Origin: DASYLJ01 sp964432595
GTDB taxonomy: Bacteria; Desulfobacterota; Binatia; DP-6
DNA: 64,000 nt
Reading direction: 5' to 3'
Assembly (NCBI GenBank): GCA_964432595.1
Contig: CAYSOF010000001.1
Coordinates: forward strand, 499,001-563,000
Positions 18,585-26,406 of the stretch are shown here, one piece after another (the stretch's first letter is position 1; each line of letters begins with the position of its first letter). Below the pieces are notes generated by a model, which did no database searches, was not told where the DNA came from, and saw only the letters and a program-made list of their open reading frames with translations. The position numbers were made by a program, and so were the translations under genes.

Positions 18585-19364
18585 ATGGAAACGCCCGTGG
18601 CGACGCATCGGGATCGCATCCTGGACCAGTTCACCCGCCAGGCGGCGCCGTTCTCGACCGCGCCCGGCATCCGCGACGCGGCGGCGCTGCAACGGCTCGT
18701 CGAGGTCAGTGGGGCGAGGGCGGACGACCTGGTGCTCGACGTCGCCTGCGGACCCGGCCTCGTGGTGTGCGCGTTCGCGCCCGTGGTGCGGCACGCGACC
18801 GGCATCGATGTCACGCCGGCCATGCTCGACCGCGCCCGGGCGCTCGCCGCCGAGCGCGGCGTCGCCAACGTGACCTGGCGGCAGGGCGAGGTCCTGCCGC
18901 TGCCGTTCGACGACGCGGCGTTCTCGATCGTCGTCTCGCGTTTCGCCTTCCACCACTTCGAGCGCCCGGAGGCGGTGCTGGCCCAGATGCGTCGCGTGTG
19001 CCGTCCCGGCGGACGCGTCGTCGTCTACGATCTGCTCTCCTCCGACGACCCGGCGAAGGCCGACGCGTTCCACCGCCTCGAGATGCTGCGCGACCCGTCG
19101 CACGTCCGCGCGCTCACCCGTGGCGCGCTGGCCGCGCTGTTCCCGGCGGTCGGACTCCCGGCGCCGGCGATCGCGGACGGCACGCTGCCCTTCGTGGTCG
19201 ACGAGGTGCTCGGACGGTCGTTTCCCCGGCCGGACGATCTGCCGGTCATTCGCGCGACGTACGCGGCGTCCGTCGACGGCGACACGCTCGGGCTGGGCAC
19301 GCACCGCGTGGGCGACGAGCTCCGCGCCGCGTATCCGACGGCGATCTTCGTGGCGGTCCGCTAG
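18585..19364 (+). CDS. Class I SAM-dependent methyltransferase
   Basis: A 259-aa methyltransferase of the UbiE/Methyltransf_11 type. Motif I is VLDVACGPGLVVCAFA, motif post-I is ATGIDVTPAMLDRAR, and the acidic motif II region is DDAAFSIVVSRFAFHHF. PGGRVVVYDLL is motif III. The substrate is not evident; quinone or small-molecule methylation is typical of this group. The ATG at 18585 begins the conserved part and no strong ribosome-binding site precedes it. The last four bases overlap the stop of the dienelactone hydrolase on the opposite strand. Confidence 0.88.
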   Translation: METPVATHRDRILDQFTRQAAPFSTAPGIRDAAALQRLVEVSGARADDLVLDVACGPGLVVCAFAPVVRHATGIDVTPAMLDRARALAAERGVANVTWRQGEVLPLPFDDAAFSIVVSRFAFHHFERPEAVLAQMRRVCRPGGRVVVYDLLSSDDPAKADAFHRLEMLRDPSHVRALTRGALAALFPAVGLPAPAIADGTLPFVVDEVLGRSFPRPDDLPVIRATYAASVDGDTLGLGTHRVGDELRAAYPTAIFVAVR

Positions 19365-20164
19365 AGAGAGTGCGTCCGCAGGAAGGCGACCGTGAGCGGC
19401 CACGCCTGCTCGGTCGCGCGCAGGTTCGCGCCGTTCTGACCGCTCTGTTGGCGCAGGAAGCCGTGGCCGGCGCCCTCGAACAGGTGGGCCTCGAAGCGTC
19501 CCGTGCCGAGCGCCTTCTTCGCGGGCTCGATCGTGCCGTTCACGCGCGCGTCGTCGCCGCCGTAGAGCCCGATGATGGGCGCCTTGCCGCCCGACGCGGG
19601 GTCGGGGCTCGGCCCGTAGTAGACGACTGCGCCGTTCAGGTCGGCCTGGTGAAGCGCGTACGCGAAGCTCTTGCCGCCGCCCCAGCAGAACCCGATCGAC
19701 ATCGACTTGTCGCTCGCGGCCGGCAGCGCGAGCGCCCACGCGCGCACGGCATCGAGCCGCGTCATCACCTCGTCGTGCGGGAGGGCCGACACCGCCTTCA
19801 TCGCGTCGTCGCGACTCGGGAACGTCTCGCTGCCGCCGCCGCCGGCGCCCTTGCCGGACAGGAGGTCCGGCGCGACGGCGATGAACCCCTCGGCGGCGAG
19901 CTGATCGGCGACGGCGCGGATCCAGTCGGTGAGGCCGAAGATCTCGTGGATGACGACGACGACCGGTGCCCGCTCCTTGCGTTCGGGGTACACGATCCAG
20001 GTGCGCACCGGTGCGCCGCCGACGTCGACCGACGCCATCTCGCCGTGCCGCGGGGACGCCTCGAGGCGCGCCTTGGCGGTCTCCTCGGACGGAGGCAACG
20101 CCGGTGGATCGGCGTGTGCGGTCGCGACCGCGAGCAGCATCGAGGCGAGGAGGCGTCGGATCAT
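19361..20164 (-). CDS. Dienelactone hydrolase family protein, exported
   Basis: An alpha/beta hydrolase of the dienelactone hydrolase (DLH) family, 267 aa. The N-terminal signal is MIRRLLASMLLAVATAHA, which is unusual because the classical enzymes are cytosolic. The Cys-His-Asp triad is present: nucleophile Cys in IGFCWGG, Asp in YGGDDARV, His in GAGHGF. VVIHEIFGLTDWIRAVAD carries the Glu that interacts with the Cys in DLH. It probably hydrolyses a lactone or ester in the periplasm; the actual substrate is unknown. It is convergent with the methyltransferase, overlapping by 4 bp, and divergent from the inositol phosphatase. Confidence 0.88.
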   Translation of the reverse strand: MIRRLLASMLLAVATAHADPPALPPSEETAKARLEASPRHGEMASVDVGGAPVRTWIVYPERKERAPVVVVIHEIFGLTDWIRAVADQLAAEGFIAVAPDLLSGKGAGGGGSETFPSRDDAMKAVSALPHDEVMTRLDAVRAWALALPAASDKSMSIGFCWGGGKSFAYALHQADLNGAVVYYGPSPDPASGGKAPIIGLYGGDDARVNGTIEPAKKALGTGRFEAHLFEGAGHGFLRQQSGQNGANLRATEQAWPLTVAFLRTHSL

Positions 20165-20232
20165 GCGGTCGAGCTACACCGCGTCCCGCCGCGCCACTAG
20201 CCCCCTCGCGAGCCGCCTGCTACCTCCGCGCG

Positions 20233-21018
20233 ATGGACGTGCACGCGCTGGGCGGGCTCGCGGTGCGGCTCGCCGCCCAGGCCGCCGGGGTGCATCGCGC
20301 CGGACGCGAGCGCGAGCTGCGGGTCGAGACGAAGGCGTCGCGCACCGACCTCGTGAGCGAGGTCGACCGCGAGGCCGAGCGTGTCGTCGTCGACGGCATC
20401 CGTGCCCTGCGGCCGGACGATGCGATTCTCGGCGAGGAGGGCGGCGCGCACGCGGGCACGTCGGGCGTGCGCTGGATCATCGATCCGCTCGACGGCACCA
20501 CCAACTACGTCTACCGCTACCCGGCGTACTCCGTGTCGATCGGCGTCGAGGTGGACGGCGTCGTGAGCGCCGGCGTCGTGCACGACTCGGTGCACGACCG
20601 GGTCTACGTCGCGGTCCGCGGCTCGGGTGCCACGTGCAACGGCGCGCCGATCGCGGCGAGCCGCGGCGACGAGCTCGCGACGGCGCTGCTCGCCACCGGC
20701 TTCCAGTACCGCCCCGACGTGCGCACGAAGCAGGCGACGGTGCTGGCGACGATCCTGCCGTCGGTGCGCGACGTGCGTCGCGGCGGCTCGGCCGCGCTCG
20801 ACCTGTGCTGGGTCGCCGACGGGCGGCTCGATCTCTACTACGAGGCCGGTCTCGCCGAGTGGGACCTCGCCGCCGGCATGCTGATCGCCGAAGAGGCCGG
20901 GGCGGCCGTGCGGCGCATCGACGTGCCGGGCGGGCCGACGCCGATGGTGATCGCCGGCGCGCCCGCGCTGGTCACACCCTTGGAGGCGCTCTTGGCCGGC
21001 GCCGGCGCGCTCGGCTAG
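20233..21018 (+). CDS. Inositol monophosphatase family phosphatase
   Basis: A 261-aa Mg2+-dependent phosphatase of the IMPase/SuhB/CysQ superfamily. The metal-site motifs are all present: the Glu of ILGEEGG, WIIDPLDGTTNY (the D-P-L-D-G-T signature) and the C-terminal EWDLAAGMLIAEEAG. Substrates in the family include inositol phosphates, histidinol phosphate and 3'-phosphoadenosine 5'-phosphate; sequence alone does not decide. The ATG at 20233 begins the family homology. It is 10 bp upstream of the glycine-rich secreted protein, so they may be co-transcribed. Confidence 0.9.
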   Translation: MDVHALGGLAVRLAAQAAGVHRAGRERELRVETKASRTDLVSEVDREAERVVVDGIRALRPDDAILGEEGGAHAGTSGVRWIIDPLDGTTNYVYRYPAYSVSIGVEVDGVVSAGVVHDSVHDRVYVAVRGSGATCNGAPIAASRGDELATALLATGFQYRPDVRTKQATVLATILPSVRDVRRGGSAALDLCWVADGRLDLYYEAGLAEWDLAAGMLIAEEAGAAVRRIDVPGGPTPMVIAGAPALVTPLEALLAGAGALG

Positions 21019-21028
21019 AACCGTGCGG

Positions 21029-21466
21029 ATGAAGAGCGTCCTTCTCGTCCTCCTCCTCGCCGGCACGGCGTTCGCGGAGCCCGTCGTCTACCCGTCGAAA
21101 GGGCAGAGCGACGCACAGCGCAGCAAGGACGAGCTCGCGTGCCACGAGTGGGCGCAGAAGGAGACGGGCGTCGATCCCGTCGCGCTCGCCGAGCAGCAGC
21201 AACAGCAGCAGGGGCAGGGTGGAGGCACCGAAGGCAGCGCCGCGCGCGGCGCCGGCATCGGCGCGATGCGTGGCGCGATGGACGGCGACGCCGGCGCCGG
21301 CGCGATGCGCGGCGCGGGCATGGGACGGCTGATCGCCATGGTGCGCGCGCGCCGCCAGCTGAAGCAGCAGCAATCGGCGAACGAGCAGACGTCGTCGCAG
21401 ATGGAGCAGTACGACAAGGCCTACGCGACGTGTCTCACCGGCCGCGGCTACGCGGTGACGCCGTAG
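21029..21466 (+). CDS. Secreted glycine-zipper-like protein
   Basis: A 145-aa exported protein of the glycine-zipper/YMGG type. The signal peptide is MKSVLLVLLLAGTAFAEP. The mature part has a Cys in DELACHEWAQKETGVDP, a run of six Gln, then a Gly/Ala/Met segment with repeating GAGIGAMRGAM, GAGAMRGAGMG units. It ends with a charged helix and Cys in YATCLTGRGYAV. The paired cysteines at either end and the conserved CHEWA...TGxDP opening are typical of small envelope proteins of unknown role. GTG at 21023 is the alternative start. It is followed after 2 bp by the F420-type reductase. Confidence 0.75.
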   Translation: MKSVLLVLLLAGTAFAEPVVYPSKGQSDAQRSKDELACHEWAQKETGVDPVALAEQQQQQQGQGGGTEGSAARGAGIGAMRGAMDGDAGAGAMRGAGMGRLIAMVRARRQLKQQQSANEQTSSQMEQYDKAYATCLTGRGYAVTP

Positions 21467-21468
21467 CG

Positions 21469-21936
21469 ATGGCCGCCGCCGCGCCGCAGCCCTGGACGCC
21501 GCAGCAAGAGCGGTTCGGGAGCATCGTCGTCAAGCTCATGTCGGCGGTGAACGTCTGGATCTTCCGGCTGACCGGCGGCCGGCTCGGCAGCAAGTTCCTG
21601 CGGGGCGCGCCCGTGTGTCTCGTGACGGTCATCGGACGGCGCAGCCGCCAGCCGTTCACCGTGCCGCTGATCTACGTCGCCGACGGCGACGACATCGTGG
21701 TGGTCGCGTCGAAGGGCGGCATGTCGCACCACCCGCTCTGGTACCACAACATGATCGCGCACCCGCGCGTCGAGGTGGAGATGCCCGACGGCAAGCGCGC
21801 GATGATCGCGCGCCAGGCGAGCGCGGCCGAGAAGACGCGCCTCTGGCCGAAGGCGTGCGCGATCTACCCGGACTACGCCGACTACCAGGCGCGCACGACG
21901 CGCGACATCCCGCTGATGATCCTGTCGCCGGCGTGA
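21469..21936 (+). CDS. DDN-type nitroreductase family, probably F420-dependent
   Basis: A 155-aa protein of the deazaflavin-dependent nitroreductase family (mycobacterial DDN and its quinone-reductase relatives). The split beta-barrel signature is clear: VCLVTVIGRRSRQPFTVPLIYV, VVVASKGGMSHHPLWYHNMIAHPRVEVEM, and WPKACAIYPDYADYQARTTRDIP near the C-terminus. By family these enzymes use reduced F420 to reduce quinones or nitro compounds, implying that the organism makes F420; no F420 biosynthesis gene is in the window. The ATG lies 2 bp after the preceding stop, so translation is probably coupled. Confidence 0.85.
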   Translation: MAAAAPQPWTPQQERFGSIVVKLMSAVNVWIFRLTGGRLGSKFLRGAPVCLVTVIGRRSRQPFTVPLIYVADGDDIVVVASKGGMSHHPLWYHNMIAHPRVEVEMPDGKRAMIARQASAAEKTRLWPKACAIYPDYADYQARTTRDIPLMILSPA

Positions 21937-21937
21937 C

Positions 21938-22783
21938 TCACGCCGGCGGCGCTTCGTCGTACTGTGGGATCGCCGGATCGATCGGCATCCACGGCGCCTT
22001 CGAGCCGACGAAGATCTGACACTGCACCGGGATCTTCGGGTCGTCGTCGAGCGCGCCCATCGGGACGACGGCGAAGCCGCGATCGCGATCGACGCGCGGC
22101 ATCGGCGCGCCGCAGCCGTCGCAGAAGACCTGCATGAAGAAGCGCGCCTCCGGCACCTTCCAGCTGCGCAGCCGGTCCTCGCCCTGCGTGATGCGCATCG
22201 CGTCGGCGGGGCAGAAGAGGTTCGTCGCGTGCGCGGCGGAGCGCGCCTTCCGGCAGCGGCCGCAGTGGCAGTAGCGGACCATGAGCGAGCCGTCGTCGAC
22301 GAGGAAGCGCACGGCGCCGCAGAGGCAGCTGCCGCGCAGCGTGCCCGGCGTCGGCTCGGCGACCGGCAACGGGTCCATGCCCGTCGAGCCGTCCGGGTAG
22401 GCGTCGTGGCGCGGCTGGTCGTCGGCGATCGTGTACCAGGGCGCCTTCGAGCCGACGAAGATGTGCCCCGACGGCCGCGTGCCGGGATCCTCGTCGACGT
22501 TGCCGAGCGGCACGAACGACTGCGGGCCTTTCGCCGGCTCCGCGACCAGCGAGCCGCAGCGGCCGCAGAACGCGCGATCGTAGACCGGCGACGACGCGAA
22601 GCGGCGGATGACGTCGGCGCCCGTCGTGATGCGGATGCCGTCCGTCGGTGTCGCGGCGTACGTGCCGAACGCGGTGCCGTGCACCTTCCGGCAACGGCCG
22701 CAGTGGCAGTGCATGATCGGACCGAGCGGGCCGGCGTGCTCCCAGGCGACCGCTCCGCAGAGACAGCGTCCGTGCGTCGTCAT
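21938..22783 (-). CDS. Tandem GFA-domain zinc protein
   Basis: A 281-aa cytosolic protein made of two GFA (glutathione-dependent formaldehyde-activating-like, Mss4-fold) domains. Each half repeats the same zinc signature: GRCLCGAVAW, MHCHCGRCRKV and AFCGRCGS in the first; GSCLCGAVRF, RYCHCGRCRKA and VFCDGCGAPMP in the second. Both halves end in HIFVGSKAPW / QIFVGSKAPWM. Most family members have one domain, so this is an internal duplication. The catalytic status of the family is disputed (some act only as S-(hydroxymethyl)glutathione-related or as unknown). The start is the ATG directly before the first zinc motif. Divergent from the Rieske fusion gene. Confidence 0.88.
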   Translation of the reverse strand: MTTHGRCLCGAVAWEHAGPLGPIMHCHCGRCRKVHGTAFGTYAATPTDGIRITTGADVIRRFASSPVYDRAFCGRCGSLVAEPAKGPQSFVPLGNVDEDPGTRPSGHIFVGSKAPWYTIADDQPRHDAYPDGSTGMDPLPVAEPTPGTLRGSCLCGAVRFLVDDGSLMVRYCHCGRCRKARSAAHATNLFCPADAMRITQGEDRLRSWKVPEARFFMQVFCDGCGAPMPRVDRDRGFAVVPMGALDDDPKIPVQCQIFVGSKAPWMPIDPAIPQYDEAPPA

Positions 22784-22829
22784 GCCGCCGGCCGTAGCAC
22801 GCGGCAGCGCGTACTGGTATCGGCCGTCA

Positions 22830-25742
22830 ATGCGGCCGACGCCTCTCGAGAAGTCCGCCGAGCCGGATCTCGGTACCGACGTCATCGCGAAGGAGCGCTA
22901 CACCGAGCGCGACTTCGCGCAGCGCGAATGGGACCGCATGTGGACGCGCGTCTGGCTCCTCGCCGGCCGCGAGGGCGACGTGGCGAAGCCGGGCGACTGG
23001 TTCACGTTCGACATCGGCCCCGAGTCGATCATCGTCGCGCGCGACCGCGCCGGCGTGCTGCATGCGCACTACAACGTCTGCCTGCATCGCGGGAACCGGC
23101 TCTGCGAGCCGGGCATGGGCAACAGCCCGACGTTCAGCTGCCGCTATCACGCGTGGGAGTGGAACCTCGACGGCACGCTCCGTCACGCGACCGACGCGAA
23201 GGACTTCACGCAGGGGCTGCCCGCGGGCCTGCGGCTCGGCGCGCTGCGCGTGGACACGTGGGGCGGATGGGTATGGGTGACCATGTCGCCGGACACCGAG
23301 TCGCTCGCCGACTATCTCGGCGTGATCCCCGAGCACCTCGCGCCGTATCGTTTCGACGAGCACGTCCTCGTCGACGACGTCACGCTCGCCATCGACTGCA
23401 ACTGGAAGACCTGCGTCGACGCCTTCAACGAGGCGTACCACGTGCAGGGCACGCACCCGGAGCTGCTGGAGTACTCCGACGACGTGAACGTGCAGATCGA
23501 CCTCTACGGCCGGCACAGCCGCTTCATCTTCCCCGTCGGCGTGCCCAGCCCGCGGCTGGGCAAGCTCTCGCGCGTGCCGCGCTGGCTCGGCGACATCGTG
23601 CTGCGCGGCAGCGGCATCGACCCGGAGACGTTCGATGGCGGACCCGCCGACGTGAAGCCCGCGGCCATCGCGGCCGGGCGCCGGCTCGCCGAGAGCATCG
23701 GCATGGACCTCACCGGGCTGCGCGACGAGCAGCTGCTGGACGACTACCACTACACGATCTTTCCGAACGTCACGCTGAACGTGCACGGCCGCGGGTTCTG
23801 GCTGTTCCGGCATCGGCCGCATCCGAGCGATCCGAACAAGATGCTCTTCGACTTCCAGGACTACCTGCGCTGGCCGGCGAGCCTCGGCCCACGCGAGCGC
23901 GCGCCGCATCGGACGGACGTCGAGGGCGGCACGTCGCTCGGCGTCGTCCTCGACCAGGACCTCTACAACCTGCCGCGGGTGCAGGCGGGTATGCGGTCGC
24001 GGGCGTTCACCGGCCTGCTGCTGAGCGCGCAGGAGCGCCGCATCCGGCACTTCCACCGCACGCTCGACGGGTACCTCGGTGCGAAACGGCCGTCGATTCC
24101 GGTGAACGCCCGGCCGCGCCTCGACGCGCAGTCGACCGACCGCTGGGTCGCCGTGCCGACGCCGCGCGCCGGAGCGCTCTCCTGGGTCGGTATCGTCGGA
24201 CAGCTCGCGGTTCTCGTCCTCGTGGCGCTCGTGTGCAGCGCGCGACACATGCGGGTGTCGGTCGAGAGCGATACGGTGTGGCCGCTGAGCCTGTACCGCG
24301 ATCTCTTCGAGCGCGATTTCCAGGTCGTCGGATGGATTCTCCCTCCACACCTGTATCTGGTGCCCGACGTCATCGGCATCTTCGCGCTCTTCCGCCTGCT
24401 GCCCGATCCGGGGTGGGCATTCGCGGCATACGGAGTGATCTACCTCGCGGCGATGCTCGCCGTCCTCGTATGGATCGGGCGGCTCGTGGGAAGCCGCGCG
24501 AACGACGCGTGGGCCGCCGGCGGCATGTCCGTCGTCGCCTGGCTCCTTCTGAACGAGCCGTTCCCGTACCGGGTGTCCACCGACGCGCTCTTCCCGGCCT
24601 ACCACGGTGGCGCGTTGCTGCTGGGGCTGCTGCTGACCGCCTGCGTTCTGCATGCGGTGTCGGCACGCCCGCCGCGCGCCGTCGTGTCGGTCGGAATGGC
24701 GGCCGTCATCGGGCTCGGCGTCCCGTCGGACCTGCTGCTCGTGCCGCATTTTCTCGTTCCGCTCGCCGTCGCGGCGGTCGTCGCGGCATGGCGCCGCTGG
24801 ATCCCGCGCGACCGATTGCGGCCGCTCGTCCTGCCTGCGGTCGCCGGTATCGTGATCGCGATCGGGATCCGACAGGTCCTGGACCGCACCGATGTCGTGT
24901 CGGTCGCAGCGGGCATCCCGCACCTACTCGTCGAACCGATCGGTCCGAGCCTGCGTCGTTTCCTCGGCGACGTCCCCCGCCTGGTGCAGGAGGAGGCGTG
25001 GTCGGTCGTCGCCGGCGTCGGGTGGCTCGCGCTCACCGGATGGGCGGCCCTGCACGCCGCAGGCGACGACGACGACGCTCGGGCGACGGTGGGCCGATGG
25101 AGGTTTCTGTCGCTGACGATCGCGCTCAGCGTGCCCGCCAGTATTGCCGCGACGCTGTTGAACGGCCGCTACGAGAATCTCTACCTGCTGCGGCAGTTCC
25201 TCCCCGCCATGCTGCTGCCCGGGTTGTTCATGAGCAGCGCGCTCTGGTGGCGCGGCGGCGTCGAGCATGCGGCACGGGGACGCCTGTTCGCGCTCGTCGC
25301 CGCGGTGTGTGTGCTGGCTGCCGCCGCGAGCGAGGCGACGACGCTGACGCCCGAGAGCCTCCGGTTCCCGTATCCCGCGTCGGTGCGCTGCATCGACGAC
25401 GTCGCGACCCGGATTGGCAGCCGGTCGGGCCTCGGCGACTACTGGAGCGCCAAGCTCGTTCGCGAGCTGTCGCGCGAGCGCATCGAAGTGAATCAGGTCG
25501 ACCAGCGCCTCGCGCGGTTCGACTGGATCGCCAATCCCGATTGGTTCGCGTCGACCGCCGGTCCCACGCGCCAGCCGCCGCGGTACGGCTTCGTGATCGC
25601 GAACAACCTGCCCATGGACCTGATCGTCGCCACGTTCGGCGAGCCGGCCGAGCGCGTCGACTGCGCGGGGCTGCACGTGCTCGTCTACGGCCGGCCCGGC
25701 GACACGGTGCTGCGCAGCTGGCTCAGCGCCGGCGGCGGGTGA
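22830..25742 (+). CDS. Rieske non-heme iron oxygenase fused to a polytopic membrane protein
   Basis: One uninterrupted frame of 970 codons with two unrelated halves. Residues 1-435 are a complete Rieske oxygenase alpha subunit: C84-x-H86 and C104-x2-H107 bind the 2Fe-2S cluster. H204 and H209 (NEAYHVQGTH) with a distal Asp, probably D377 (DQDLYNLPRVQ), bind the mononuclear iron. From about 450 the protein becomes a membrane protein with roughly ten hydrophobic helices. It resembles GT-C-like glycosyltransferase or O-antigen-type families, with a first extracytoplasmic loop SDTVWPLSLYRDLF. The membrane half has visibly more A/T at third codon positions (GGT, GAT, CAT, TTT) than the Rieske half, suggesting separate origin. 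Electron-transfer partners are not encoded nearby. The end overlaps the TetR gene by 20 bp. Confidence 0.82.
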   Translation: MRPTPLEKSAEPDLGTDVIAKERYTERDFAQREWDRMWTRVWLLAGREGDVAKPGDWFTFDIGPESIIVARDRAGVLHAHYNVCLHRGNRLCEPGMGNSPTFSCRYHAWEWNLDGTLRHATDAKDFTQGLPAGLRLGALRVDTWGGWVWVTMSPDTESLADYLGVIPEHLAPYRFDEHVLVDDVTLAIDCNWKTCVDAFNEAYHVQGTHPELLEYSDDVNVQIDLYGRHSRFIFPVGVPSPRLGKLSRVPRWLGDIVLRGSGIDPETFDGGPADVKPAAIAAGRRLAESIGMDLTGLRDEQLLDDYHYTIFPNVTLNVHGRGFWLFRHRPHPSDPNKMLFDFQDYLRWPASLGPRERAPHRTDVEGGTSLGVVLDQDLYNLPRVQAGMRSRAFTGLLLSAQERRIRHFHRTLDGYLGAKRPSIPVNARPRLDAQSTDRWVAVPTPRAGALSWVGIVGQLAVLVLVALVCSARHMRVSVESDTVWPLSLYRDLFERDFQVVGWILPPHLYLVPDVIGIFALFRLLPDPGWAFAAYGVIYLAAMLAVLVWIGRLVGSRANDAWAAGGMSVVAWLLLNEPFPYRVSTDALFPAYHGGALLLGLLLTACVLHAVSARPPRAVVSVGMAAVIGLGVPSDLLLVPHFLVPLAVAAVVAAWRRWIPRDRLRPLVLPAVAGIVIAIGIRQVLDRTDVVSVAAGIPHLLVEPIGPSLRRFLGDVPRLVQEEAWSVVAGVGWLALTGWAALHAAGDDDDARATVGRWRFLSLTIALSVPASIAATLLNGRYENLYLLRQFLPAMLLPGLFMSSALWWRGGVEHAARGRLFALVAAVCVLAAAASEATTLTPESLRFPYPASVRCIDDVATRIGSRSGLGDYWSAKLVRELSRERIEVNQVDQRLARFDWIANPDWFASTAGPTRQPPRYGFVIANNLPMDLIVATFGEPAERVDCAGLHVLVYGRPGDTVLRSWLSAGGG

Positions 25743-26346
25743 ACGCGACGAGCATCGCGCCGACGGCGCGGCCCGCGTCGCGGGTGGCCTCCTCGCGCGT
25801 GAGCGTGCCGTCGTACCAGAGGTCGAGCACGGCGCGTCCCGCGGCGACGATCATCCGCGCCAGCGCCGTCACCTCGCGCGGCGATGCGCCCGTCGTGTGC
25901 GCGATCCGCGGCAGCCACGGCGCGAGCAGGCGGTCGGCGATCGCGCGGCCGAGCTTCGCCACCTCGGCGTCCGGGCCCTTCGCGTCGAGGAGATGCCACG
26001 GACCGGCGCCCTTGGCCTCGATCGTGTCGCACACCGCCTCGACGAAGATGCGGGTCGCGTCTTCGAGGTCCTTCGGGATCTTCTTCGCGGCGCTGGCGCC
26101 GAACCGCCGCGTCAGCTCGTCCGCGAAGTCCTCGAGGACGGCCATCAGCAGCGACTGCCGGTTCGGGAAGAACTTGTAGACGAGCTGACGGGTCACGCCC
26201 GCCGCCGCCGCCACCTCGGCGAACTGGACCGCGTCGACGCCCTGATCGGTCATCAGCCGGGCGGCGACCTGGAGCAGGGCGTCCCGCCGGGCCCCCGGGG
26301 CGAGCCGCACCCGGACGCGGGCCTTCCGGCGCCCCTTAGTTGACAA
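25723..26346 (-). CDS. TetR/AcrR family transcriptional regulator
   Basis: A one-component repressor of about 207 aa. The N-terminal helix-turn-helix is clear: RRDALLQVAARLMTDQGVDAVQFAEVAAAAGVTRQLVYKFFPNRQSLL. The ligand-binding helical domain follows, ending in VAFTRRRR. The start is uncertain. TTG at 26346 gives a short basic arm (STKGRRKAR) before the HTH; a GTG at 26310 would still keep the HTH. Its promoter region holds a TGACA-N3-TGTCA palindrome overlapping a good -35 box. I therefore infer autoregulation and control of the divergent nitronate-monooxygenase-like gene. Its 3' end overlaps the Rieske fusion gene. Confidence 0.85.
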   Translation of the reverse strand: MSTKGRRKARVRVRLAPGARRDALLQVAARLMTDQGVDAVQFAEVAAAAGVTRQLVYKFFPNRQSLLMAVLEDFADELTRRFGASAAKKIPKDLEDATRIFVEAVCDTIEAKGAGPWHLLDAKGPDAEVAKLGRAIADRLLAPWLPRIAHTTGASPREVTALARMIVAAGRAVLDLWYDGTLTREEATRDAGRAVGAMLVAFTRRRR

Positions 26347-26353
26347 CCTGTCA
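26340..26353 (+). promoter_or_regulatory. Putative promoter -35 box and TetR operator
   Basis: TTGACA (26340-26345) is a consensus -35 box facing the downstream oxidoreductase. It overlaps the inverted repeat TGACA-ACC-TGTCA (26341-26353). An AT-rich stretch (TTACTATTTTA) follows and could hold the -10. A further GTCA-like half site lies near 26372. The TetR start codon is inside this site, so bound repressor could block both directions. Confidence 0.5.
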
Positions 26354-26406
26354 CTTACTATTTTACGACCAGTCACCACACGCTCACCGGCAGAGGAGAC
26401 ATCCCC

